A DNA stretch of 64,000 nt from Straminergon stramineum (taxonomy: Eukaryota; Streptophyta; Bryopsida; Hypnales; Calliergonaceae): contig OY987269.1 in the NCBI GenBank assembly GCA_963920665.1, forward strand, positions 7,318,501-7,382,500, in the 5' to 3' direction. Under the pieces are notes generated by a model that saw nothing but the letters and a program-made list of their open reading frames with translations, searched no databases and had not been told where the DNA came from. Made by a program: the position numbers and the translations under genes. Position 1 is the first letter of the stretch. Each line of letters starts with the position of its first letter. Shown piece after piece: positions 24,092 through 34,440 of this stretch.

Positions 24092-25244
24092 TTTTTCTAG
24101 CTTTCATTTTCTAGTGCCAGTCACTTGACTTGCTCCATATGTGAAGAATAAAAAAATTTCAAAAAATCATGTGAAGAGAAACTCCTTTCAAATCCATTCC
24201 AACAAAATTACTCAAAAAATGATAATATTTTGCTTGTAATTGAATTTAGAAGGAATTTTGGAATTTCTCTTTCAAAATTTATAAAAAAATATTGGTGATA
24301 GCATTGGTAAATCTAACCTTACAAATGGAATCTACAAATCAAAATCTACAACTTTTATTTGTATTTCAATTCCAAAATATGCTTCCAAATAACACTTTGC
24401 AACAATTTTTCTCAAATTGTCAATTGTGGAGATGAATTTGGAAGTTTCGGGGTTAAAGATAAATTTGTGTAAAATCATTTTAATACTAATGGCCCTTGTA
24501 GTTCCAACAGACCCCCACCTAAGTTCCCTTCACTAATTTGACAATTTTTGACACATGTACCCATAGCTAATGTTTGGGTGTGGAATATTCCACATCATTC
24601 CATTTGGAGAAGGCAGTACTAGTGATTGTACCAATGAGTGCTACTAAATGTTATGAAGTGGTTTCATATTCTTTGAAGCATTATTGAATTAGTTATGAGT
24701 TTTCAAACAAGTTGTGTCATAGGCCCCTATTTATGACCCTAGGTCTTCCATAAACTGGTTGCTTGCAACTTGTAAATAGAAATGGGGAAAGCCAGGACAT
24801 GCAATGATTGGCTCTTGCAATAAATTATTCTATTTTTTTCTCCCTGCATTCAAATGACTAAGCTTATAGAGATCGATATCTAAGAAGTTCTTAGTAAGAA
24901 CCATTTCAGAGCTGAAAAAGGAGCGATTCAAAATGCCCCACAGTGGATATTATGAGCCTCCTACCTGATCAGCGTAGGTCACGCAATCCTCGTGCAAAGA
25001 GAAATCCCAATAGAAAACACCAGCCGCCTAAAAATATCTCGCTCATGCGACAAGAAACGATCTCGAATCGCGTCTGGCTTCTCAGACAACAATCGAATCC
25101 CTTTCTGATGAAGTCAATGAGCGTGCTTCAGCTTTGAGTGACTTAACCAGCTGCTTTCTATGCCCCAGCCAATTGTCCATCGTTACCAGAGTGACGTAAA
25201 CTTGCTACCCAGATTTGCACTAGCGCCGGCAAGGAGTTCCTCGG
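24092..25244. other. Decayed repeats, then upstream region of the oxidase gene
   Basis: 24.15-24.46 kb repeats the sequence at 21.40-21.70 kb (AAATCCATTCCAACAAA, GCATTGGTAAATCTAACC, ending GGGGTTAAAG). From about 24.87 kb GC content rises towards the next promoter. A TGACGTAA word is at about 25191-25198. An ORF at 24943-25137 has no recognisable content. Confidence 0.5.
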
Positions 25245-25251
25245 TATAAAT
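25245..25251 (+). promoter_or_regulatory. TATA box of the oxidase gene
   Basis: TATAAAT in the context CTCGGTATAAATTAAG, about 275 bp upstream of the chosen start codon. It would place transcription start near 25275, at the beginning of the 70-bp leader repeats. Confidence 0.6.
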
Positions 25252-25260
25252 TAAGTGGAA

Positions 25261-25487
25261 GTTCGATTGAACACAGCTGCATAATAACCAGAGTGCAGAT
25301 TCACAGCTGCTTTCACAGCTTTAGAGAGTAGTTCGATTCACAGCTGCAGAACAAGCAAGAGTGTAGCTCGTCTGACAACTGCAGAAGAAGAATGTTTGTA
25401 GATTCGATCACAGCTGCAGAACAAGCAAGAGTGTAGCTCGTTTCACAACTGCAGAAGAACAGTGTATGTAGATTCGATCACAGCTGC
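25261..25487 (+). repeat. 70-bp tandem repeat in the 5' leader with short upstream ORFs
   Basis: GTTCGATT or GATTCGAT followed by CACAGCTGC begins at 25261, 25331, 25401 and 25471, giving a little over three units of 70 bp. The middle units share AGAACAAGCAAGAGTGTAGC. Each unit carries CAGCTG. The leader contains a 14-codon upstream ORF (25392-25436) and a minimal ATG-TAG (25466-25471) just before the main ORF. In plants such upstream ORFs often lower or condition translation; a role here is inferred. Confidence 0.75.
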
Positions 25488-25520
25488 GTGAGTGTGATCA
25501 TAGCCACAATTTGGAGCAAA

Positions 25521-27506
25521 ATGTCTCGAAAAGATGCGTTGATGGTATTCGCAATCGCAGTACAGATACTGCACCTCTTGTCAGTCCTGGTGGTAGCCCA
25601 AGCCGAGGACCCAATTGTGAGTGAGGGCATGTCGCACCGCGATACCAGCACGACGCTCTACTCGGCTTCCACGGCCTTCAAATGCACTTCAGATCTGCAC
25701 ATCACCGTGACAAGCACCGCCGAAATCAGCTCCGTCATCAAAGAGTACACAACCAAGGGCACCCTAGTGAAGATCCGTGCCACGCGCCCTGGGAGGCACT
25801 CCGCGTCAGGGTTCGTCTGCCCAGGGAAACGCGCCAGCAGCAAGCTCGAATTCGAGTTCGACGGGAAGAAGGAACCCACAGAGGATCATCGTGGATCCGT
25901 TACAGCAATCAACTTGCTCCTCCACAGAATGAACCGCGTGGTGGACGTCAACAAGGAAGCTCACCAGCTCACAGTCGAAGCGGGTATGACGCTGCTAAGT
26001 CTTTTAGAAGCAGCAGAAGCAAACAACCTGTCGGTACCAGTAGGCGCGCCCTCTGTGTATGCGAATCTCACCGTTGGGGGCGTCATCTCCGCCTCCGCGC
26101 ACGGCGCCGGCTCCTCTATTGCTGAAATCGTGACGAAGCTCAAGTGGGTGAACGCCAAGGGGGAAGTGGTGGTGAGTGATGTGGGAACCGAGGAAGGAAA
26201 GGGCTTACTTGGGGGACTGGGGTTGATAGGAGTGGTGACGGAGGTGACGTTGCAGCTGGAGCCGTGGTCGAGGACGGAAGTGGAAGTGAGAGACGATTTG
26301 GATGATGAGGGGATGGTGGTGGAGGTAGAGAGGGTTATGAGGCAAGAGAAGAAGTCTGTGTTGGCGCTGTGGCAACCGGATCTTGGGATTTACAGAAGCA
26401 TTTCGCACAAGACTGTCAGGGAGGGGGAAGGAGAGGGAGAGGAAGGGGTGCCGGCGCTTGAAGTGAATGGAACAAATGTGTGGTTGTTGGGAATTGGAGG
26501 GGAAGTTGCTAAGGCCTTGAGTGACTTGCATGCGGCTTGGGGGAATGATGTGGCGGATGATTCCGAGGCCGCGGATGGTTTGAATGCTGGTGAGTGTAAT
26601 CCTCATCTTCCTGTTTGAAATTTTCCGTTTTCTGTTCGAAGTTTCTGTTTGCTAACTGTGCCCCCCCCCCCCCCCCCCCCCCCGCCCCCCCTCTCCCGTG
26701 CAGCGGCATGCAGCGTAGCACAATCGGGAATGCGCTTCCCCATTTTCCTCGACAACAACAACCTCCCCACCACCCACGCCACTCTCCCCACCAACAGCGT
26801 CCCCCTTTCTCCCGAATGCGCCCCCAACTGTTTCTTCGACCCTCACCACGCCGGCGTCACGGTCCCCGCCGCTGAGTTCGCCATCAAACGCTCCCTCTTG
26901 TCCTCTTGGGTCCACGACGTCAAACGCATCATCCTCTCGGAGCTTTCCGAAGTTTCTTCCCGCATCCCTGGACATGGAAAGTCCTGCTTACCTGGTTCCT
27001 TCCTGCTCCGCTTCGGCTCCGGAACCTCATCCCCTCTCTCCACCAGCACGGGTATTGAAGACGTGGCTTATGTGCAGTGGCTCCCCATGGCGTCCGCAAG
27101 GACTCCCAGGAAGCCAGGGAAACACGCCCCCGTGTGGGAGACGATTGAGCAGTTGAGTCTGTGTAAGTATAAAGGACGGCCGTCGTATGGGCAGAACAAT
27201 GAGAGGATTTTCAGGCATCCGAAGTGCCATGTGAGAGAGAACTTCCCGGAGGAGAGCTTTGAGAAGATGAGGGAGTTGCAGGATAAGCATGACCCGCAGA
27301 GGGTGTTTGAGCCGGAGCTTTTTGAGATGGTTTTGAAGAAGAGAGGGCCGGATTATAAGAAGTTGTGTGCGTTGGAGCAGTGGTGTTTCTGTGAAGAAGA
27401 CGAGCATTGTGCGGAGAGGCATGCGTGTGTGGCGTCGCCTGTGTTTCCGGAGTATAAGATTTGTAAGGTGGTGGTTGGAGCGAGGGCGGGGCACGAGGAA
27501 CTCTGA
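25521..27506 (+). CDS. L-gulono-1,4-lactone oxidase-like secreted FAD enzyme
   Basis: Two exons, 25521-26589 and 26704-27506, joined in phase 1 across a 114-bp GT-AG intron, give 623 aa. Residues 1-28 are a signal peptide (AVQILHLLSVLVVAQA). An FAD-binding PCMH domain covers about 45-245, with RPGRHSASGF (His93 sits where rat GULO holds FAD covalently), LTVGGVISASAHGAGSS at 183-199 and GGLGLIGVVTEVTL. The C-terminal ALO domain contains DVAYVQWLP, KYKGRPSYGQNNERIF and DPQRVF. A Cys-rich tail (about 577-610) follows, as in plant GULLO proteins. The family oxidises L-gulono-lactone to ascorbate in the secretory or apoplastic space. The HWGK-type active-site motif reads SYGQ, so activity may differ. 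I chose the ATG at 25521 because the open frame upstream has only a GTG. Length is slightly above the usual 570-610. Confidence 0.85.
26661..26691 (+). repeat. Poly-C tract (23 C, G, 7 C) in the acceptor of the oxidase intron
   Basis: The polypyrimidine tract before the acceptor CCCGTGCAG at 26703 is almost pure C rather than U-rich. Such runs are length-unstable and can also be assembly artefacts. It is intronic, so its length does not alter the reading frame. Confidence 0.85.
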
Positions 27507-28637
27507 AGGCGGAAGAGAGGATCGGGGAAGGTGTTGCATTCCAGGGTTAGGGTTTACGAAAGAATCCAAATGCGCAACACTCACGATGAACTCTGATCCA
27601 AGAGACGGTCGGAGAGGGTTTTGCATTCAAGAGGATATTAGGGTTTACGGAGGGATCAATCCAGCGGGGTGTAACATAAGATTTAGAGAAGATGCAGATG
27701 CTTGTTGCATAATCTTCAACAGGGACTTTTTTGCAAAACCCGAGGGAAATGCAAGAATAGGCACTAGGCATTTACAAGTTCCAAAACCTAGAAGTGTCAA
27801 ACTATAGAAATCAGAAGCATTCATGAGAAAAATAACTGAGGTATCTGAGGGAAAAAACAGCAGTTGGTATCCCGGAGCGAAGGGAAGCTTTGAAACTGGT
27901 TACGAAAAATTAATGCGTACGTTTTTGGAGACAGAAAGAACATGGGTAGAACGGAAGCGATGGAATCAGTGACATGAGTATGCTTGAGTCTTATTTTTTA
28001 ACATGGATATCATGCCTGAATCTACGTGTGCAAGGGTTGGACATAAATTCACAACTTTTAGGTTTCACTTTCATTTCAAAAGTGCATCTTGGATAATCGG
28101 GAGGCAATTAGGCAGTTTTCCATCTAAGATGAAACTTAAGTAACTTAAGTTTAGACAAATCCAATATCATTCTTGGAGAGTGAGAAAATTTGGCAAATGA
28201 AAGGATTCCCAAGTACAGTAATGTTTCTCAATCGATATTTTTCACTCGTGACCCATTGAACTAGACTGCACTTATCAATCTCGTTCTGTGTACACTTGCG
28301 ACGTTACATCCACAGTTTCTCTTGATAAATTTCATACGGCATTCAATGTCTAGTCTGGATAACGTTCAGTAATAAAAGGAAATGGCAACAAGTCTCAATA
28401 AAGACTGCATAGTCCATCGGATCCACTTCATCACGGTGGTTTGTGTGAGCGAAATAGAGAGAATAAAAGACAAATGATAGATCAGCCTAAGAAAAATCTA
28501 TGGAAGTATCTACATGCGGAGAAGAGCAGCAGTCTGATGCACAAGTATTCACCAGATGGATGTACCTGTTACAAGGATATTCACAGCAAGTGCATGTTGC
28601 GCGATGACAGTTGCGCCTGCATCCGTCAGAGAGACTT

Positions 28638-31600
28638 TTATTTGTGCACAGCGGAACTGATGCCATGGGGAGATACTGAAAGAGACAACGACAGGGAGAG
28701 CGCTGGGTTGGACTGTTCCGCGCCTAAGAAGCTGCATTGCCCCAAATTGCTTCTAGCCGTGTCAACTTCGCTGGTCATCAGAGGTAGAGTTGGCAAAGAA
28801 AATGGAGGTGCTATGGCCATACAACCAAACATCGTTGCCATGGTGGCCGCGACTTTCGATTCCCCAATAGACCTGATGGAATGGTTTACAGGGGCCATCG
28901 GTGAAGACATCGGTATCCCCAATGAAACATCCTCTGTGCCACCTTCGAGTACCCGCAAATCCACTGTCTGCTCTCGCCTAGACATGGAAGGATCGTTCGT
29001 CGGGAGTGCTTCAGTGACATTCAGCATGCTGGGCCATAGAAAACTCCCCGGCGGACGGCAAATGGTGAATCCAGTGGACTGGCTTGTAAACATGGGCTTG
29101 AAATTCTGCGCTCGACTACAAACCATGACAGGCGGCCCACCATCATGTTTTTTCGTCGTGCTCTCTGAGTATTTATTTTTCTCATTTGAATGAGCTGATA
29201 ATGGATCTGGTTGGTTCACAAGATTGTAGTTCGAGAGAGCCTGTGAAAGTCCGTCTGTGTATGGAGCCGAATTCCCTACCCAATTACCGAAGTTACTGCT
29301 ACGGCTTGCATTCGAACACTGTCTCATAGGAGCATCCTGCTTTGGAATGACGAAGTCGTGGATTACCGGCTTCGAATTATCTGAAGGTTGAGATTCATGT
29401 GACCTTTGTGTGATCCTGCCAGTTTCATCACCCGCTGAGAGCACGAGGGGCAGAGCGTTTCCAAAATGAAGTGGATATCTCATCGGTTTGGCCTTTATGG
29501 GCGGCACGATTCCAAGCACATTTATGACGTGGCTGACGTCCGCCTGCAGTATGTGTAATCCAGCAATTGGTGTCCTTAAAAGTTTCAGGAAATGTACGTT
29601 ACAGAAACAATGGAAAAAATGACTTGCAAACAAACAGATTTCACTTAATACATGCGTTTCTGAATACTTTTTCTGGACTCTTCAACTTCACATTGAAATG
29701 TAAAGACTTTTCGAGCTGAAGCAATGCGAAAAGATAACTCAATGAACAATCTACCTGCATCATAGCAACCGTCTTGCGAACATCTTGAAGCTGACTTTCC
29801 AGGTCATCTTGGTTGCCAGACGGTGAACCAATTTCCTTGAGTGGTTTTCTATCCTGTCGACACACAATTCCACAATGTTGTGCACTATATATTCTGGGTT
29901 GTCACCTACCATCAGATTAATTGCATCATGCATGTAGGGGGCAAAAAAGATTTTAACTAACGACTACGCACTTGAGACACTACTGATGTGTTTTCCCTTA
30001 GGTACTGAGGCCAGGACAAAATTGGAGCATGGTTAATACTGATGAAACCTCGTACCTCATGTGTCTTTGGCACTATACTCTCGAGATTTTGAGACCTCTC
30101 CATCGTGATGCCCCTGTTAGCGCTGTCATTTCACGACGTTCCGATCTAGGAGTCAGTACACAGAAATAGGAACGCCAATAGAAAATGGAATGTCGTTGAT
30201 CTCAGTTGTGCACCGGCAAATACTACGGGTGTGAGCCAATTAATCTAACAGCTGCTATTCTCTATCCGATCTTGTGCTCATTAATTCATATGGACAAACT
30301 CTAGTTCAAATGTTGGATGTTCCTGACAAGGACTGGTCCCTAGTCCCTAGCCTGATGATGTACAGAACGGTTGGAATCTTGCTTCTGTCAAATCAGTGCC
30401 TATTGCTCCAAGTACATTCTCACCCAGATTTGAGTTCCTGATGAGATGGCTTCTCTATACCCCTCATATCGCTTCTAAATTGAATCATGTCCACTCTAAT
30501 CCGGCCCTGCCAAGAAAGAGTAGTGTTCCAATGTCAAATGCCTCACATCGTGACTTCAATTTATCAATGGCTGATTCAGGCTCCGTCTGTTGGAGCTACT
30601 GATCAGAATGTATGAAGCTAGCTTAATCCAAGTGATTGCACCAGGGTAATAAGTTCAAGCATATTAATTGGAAGAGATGTCAAAGCAGAGGCTTGAGCCG
30701 GATTACACACCTGGACGTAATCATCTGGTCCAGAAGGATATTAGGTCCAGGATATCAAGCAAGCTTAATTTATGAATCGACCTCATTTAGCATTACCAAA
30801 CTCACCTGAATCGGATTCCCTTCCTCTTCGGCTCTTTCAGGCACACCTAACGGTTCCTCGTAGGAGATACTTAGGCTGGGTAACGCACCCCTCTGGTTGG
30901 ATGCGGTGATACTCCCACAAAGAACCTTCATTTCACTGAACCACAGCTCCACGTTGTCAATTGATAATTCGATGTCACAGAATGACAGCAGCAGAAAGAA
31001 TGGTGGCAGCCCATACACATACCTTTTCAGTCTCTCCACTGTCTCCTTCAATTTCTTCATCTCAGCAGCTTCGGCAGAAGTCATGCCACGATTCAATTGC
31101 CAGTTTCGGTCGGGCAGCTTGTCCCCCACTTTCCATCCCGGCGGAGGAATCCATGACGGATCCTCGACTCCAGCTGCTTTTCGCAATTCCATGAGGCTGG
31201 CATGCTCGAGCCAATATTCCATTGCCCCCTCCGAGTTGTGTCTGCGACGAAATCGTTCACCGGTATTGACTACTGTATCCGTCATGTGTTTCAGTAGGTG
31301 ATCAAGTAATCCAGTGTCGCCAATGTGTTTTCGTGCTTCCTCACGTAACGCAGGTCTCAGAATGGGTCTTCCCGGGGCAGCCTTTCGCTCATGCATGATT
31401 TCGATGAGCTTCAGCTGGGCGATTTTGTACCTGTCAGAATATGTATTCTCTTAGGATTTAAAATAAAAAATATTTCAATTCCACTGGTACCTTGAGATAC
31501 AAACCCCCCCTCAGGTGAACATTTCGAACAGCATTGTGGCAACTTAGCACAAAAGAGACGAATTATAGTAAGGCCCGCTAAGAAAAGAACAGTGAAAATC

Positions 31601-32954
31601 ATGTATTATCAAACTATTGCCCAGCCAAGCGTAGTTTTCCAAAATCAACTTCGTTTTCCAAATGAGTTCATTGTTATCCCGTCAAGGTTTTCAGCTGGCT
31701 AAATGCAGTCAATCCTCTGGAAAATCGCGAACTAATTAACATTGAATACCTCTCGAATTCGGTAGCCTCGTTGTGGACTACTCTCCAGCGACCTAATGAA
31801 TTAGCTAGGCTAGGACGATGGAAACATTCGTTTGTTCACTTAGGAGTAACTGGCGTGAGCGCATCGGAATGGAAATCTCTTAGAAATCTAATGAACAGAG
31901 AAGCGTTCTTGCTAATCTAATCATGACGCAAGCCCTCCGAACCGAAACAAGCACGAAGTGGACCGAATCGACAAGCAGTTCAAAGGACGCAAACTGGCAC
32001 GCCCACGAACCTCTCACAAGACCATCGACCCTGCATTTCTTTCGGCAACTTCAGAATGTTTCCTGGAAAGGGCGGGGTCATGGGAAATATTTTTTTCTGC
32101 CTCTCAGATCTTGATCCTTGAAAACTCAACCCCGGAGACTGAAGACTAGAACTGGCACCGCCATCTCCGGATGAACTCCGGTTTTTGTAAAGTTCCGAGG
32201 AGGCAGGGAAATTGGGCGATGAGGGATCCCAACTCGCGACGGGACTGTGAAAAGTATTCGGGTCTGACGTTCTGGCAGCAGGCTTCTCTTGATCATGAGA
32301 TAAATTACTTATCAAACCAGTGCAGATACCAAGATCGCAGGAGTCCACACTTCTCCTACTCTCATACGAGACCTTCTTCTTGACCCCCCAGCGAATTGGT
32401 TTGTCCAAGGTTTGCCGCTGAGGGTCTTGGGAATGTGGTCCGCCTGGACCTTGCAATTGGCCATTGCTGCTTCCAGCGTTTCGCTCACATATCAGCTGCG
32501 TCAACAGCTCAGCCGCACTTCGGACTGTATCTGCGGAGTCGTTGTCAATAGCATCATGTATCGTCAGATCCTCTTCCGAAGTCGTGCCGCTCTGTTGCGG
32601 ATCCATGCCATTGGGAGAATTGCTGGTGCTCCTCCAGGTCACGACACTACCGAACTCCGTGGACTCCACGTTCAAGAAACTGGCACAGAGGTCCCGAGTG
32701 ACTTGCTGCTCCTCCGTATCCACCCCAACGACGAGCCTAGCATATTTCCTCTTCTTGCGAATAGGTTCGGTACCGGCCCCACGATCATCCTTGACTAATG
32801 CAGAACCCGCTGGTGCCACTTCAATGGAAGATGAAGTCCCCGCGCATCTAACAGCAGACGCAGGTGATGTTAGCCAGTTGCCAGGCCGCTTCCTCAAGGG
32901 CAACCGCGGAACGTCGTCTGAGGCGAGAAATCTCCTGGACGTCCTGGAACTCAT
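28638..32954 (-). CDS. DYAD/AMEIOTIC1 (SWITCH1)-like meiotic protein, copy A, probably frame-disrupted
   Basis: Exons on the minus strand: 32011-32954, 31023-31430, 30806-30935, 30424-30506, 30056-30122, 29755-29905 and 28638-29543. Exons 1-5 equal copy B in length. They encode a nuclear-type basic patch (RKKRK), RWSCERY and the family core (PILRPALREEARKHIGDTGL, FRRRHNSEGAMEYWLEHA, WIPPPGWKVGD). In Arabidopsis SWI1/DYAD and maize AM1 this family controls meiotic entry and protects cohesion. Exon 6 carries 4 extra bases relative to copy B, so the frame meets TAG at 29885-29887 after about 550 codons. Using the downstream acceptor GTCGACAG (exon from 29853) would restore a frame of 878 aa. The last exon is still open and ends in an LxLxL-type SLSLSLSV. 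So this is a recent pseudogene, a truncated protein, or a gene with shifted splicing. Confidence 0.65.
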
Positions 32955-33099
32955 GGCAAGATCCTTCTACAGCAGGATTACAGTCTTGCGCTCAACGTTA
33001 GTACGAAGAGAAATCCTCCGTGCACCTCTCCCGCTTCACCTGAATTCAACATGTCCACATATTATCCATTTCTTCCCCAACATCTAAATGAAGTACAAA

Positions 33100-33267
33100 T
33101 CAAGTTTCTAAATGCTTTGCAACCGACTCTAGAGCTAAGTAGACCCTTGGCGACTCAGTAATTACCGACACACGAGTTCCCCGAACAGTAGAATTGCCGC
33201 GAAATTTTCTATTAACACGAGCGCAAACGCATGATACACAAGAGCTGGAGCCATTTCCATCAAACAT
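33100..33267 (-). other. Upstream ORF in leader of DYAD copy A, 55 codons
   Basis: The ORF starts at the ATG at 33267 and ends about 145 bp before the main ATG. Copy B has an ORF of the same length in the same place (48254-48421). The two align with two single-codon indels that compensate, so both frames stay open. Nearly all of the point differences I counted change an amino acid, so protein-level selection is not shown. It could repress translation as a long upstream ORF, if it lies in the mature leader. Confidence 0.45.
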
Positions 33268-33888
33268 TTGAGCATCATAATGCACATCTTGGCTGCAATA
33301 TATGAATTAGAAGTCGACCGATGCACAAGTGTCGCTACCTTTAATTAATCTTTTTTGTTGCGATTCTAGAGATCTCCAAATTAATTGAAGAGAACCGGGA
33401 AGAAAACGCGCGAGACCGACTGACTCAAAACGCGCGGAGCTCACGATTCTACTGCGGCGAGCAAGCCTTACCTATTCACTTTGAACAAACAGTACCGCGA
33501 TTAATCAATATTTGCACAGAAATCAAATGGAAGAGAATGCTAAAAAATTGGGAAGGAATTTTCCTGCAACGACTTGCCGCCGCACAATTGTGCAGACGTG
33601 CTATATTTCTGTAGCTGGATCGCACTCGCACCCTTGAAGCTGCCGCAGAGCTCAAGGGCGACGATGCAGCGTTAGCACTGTGGCTGAAAACATCTGGCAC
33701 TTCGAGGTGGACAGCTTTTCTATAGGCATTTGGCGTAACCTTGAATCTACATGAATGGAACATATGTCCTCCAACGAAAGAAGGTTACGGAATTTTTTGG
33801 TTAGAACTCACTAATAGTTATTTTCACTTGTATTCATTATAGTATTATACTGTATGTGGAATTTAATGTATAATACATATATACAACA

Positions 33889-34032
33889 AATTTTGTTAAA
33901 ATGGAAATATTCCATATGCCATTTTCAGACTATGTAGTCTAAACCATCTAGTACAATTGTAGATTTCAAATTGCACGGTCTAAACTATAAAAGTGCCAAA
34001 GTTGCAGAGTGATTGCCATTTTAATGGAATTC
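33889..34032. mobile_element. GGCGGTATT-family MITE, copy M1
   Basis: It begins TTTTGTTAAAATGGAAATAT and ends GCCATTTTAATGGAATTCAC, which pair as inverted ends. It contains TTCAGACTATGTAGTCTAAA, a decayed form of the family's palindrome. It lies inside arm A, upstream of the DYAD copy A leader. Confidence 0.6.
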
Positions 34033-34440
34033 ACTATGTATTCACAAGAGTGTGAGTGGGCACATGTACTATGAATTTGAAATTCATTCACATGTTGTTT
34101 ATGTATTTGGAATCTGTGTTAAAATTTTAGATTATGGGTGAATACATATATGGTATGTTTGAAAGACATTTGGCATTTCATAATCTAAGTTGCCTTTATC
34201 TTCTTCCTCTAATTTTCTTCCGAAAAAATTTAGATGTCTTCTTTAACATTTAAAGGACACAACCACTTATGACCAAGATAGTCTCCAAAAAATTCTTCCA
34301 ATTATTAAACCAATAGATGCATTATTTTGTTGTTTTTACAATGAACAATGAAGTAATCTATTGACTACTTTTTGGCCTCAACTTCCTTCAAGGGTTAATG
34401 CTAACTTTCTCCCTTCCTTTGTTTTGACCAGAGAGGGTAT

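Larger units (their letters stand above)
27745..34440 (-). repeat. Inverted duplication, arm A
   Basis: Read on the minus strand, this block aligns from end to end with arm B (47415-53875). The match covers leader, all seven exons, all introns and both flanks. The inner edge is near 34.44 kb, where GCTAACTTTCT is still shared. The outer edge is near 27.75 kb, where CTTCTGATTTCT and a CCTATT-ending word are shared. Flanks and introns look about 70-80% alike, exons more. The arms are head to head with about 13 kb between them. Confidence 0.85.

Noticed and set aside
25488..25520. Upstream extension of the oxidase reading frame
   Set aside because: It begins with GTG, not ATG, and adds residues before an already good signal peptide.
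27027..27626. 199-codon minus-strand ORF
   Set aside because: Antisense shadow of oxidase exon 2; no recognisable domain.
28441..29193. 250-codon plus-strand ORF
   Set aside because: Antisense to the last exon and 3' UTR of DYAD copy A; the sense frame matches copy B.
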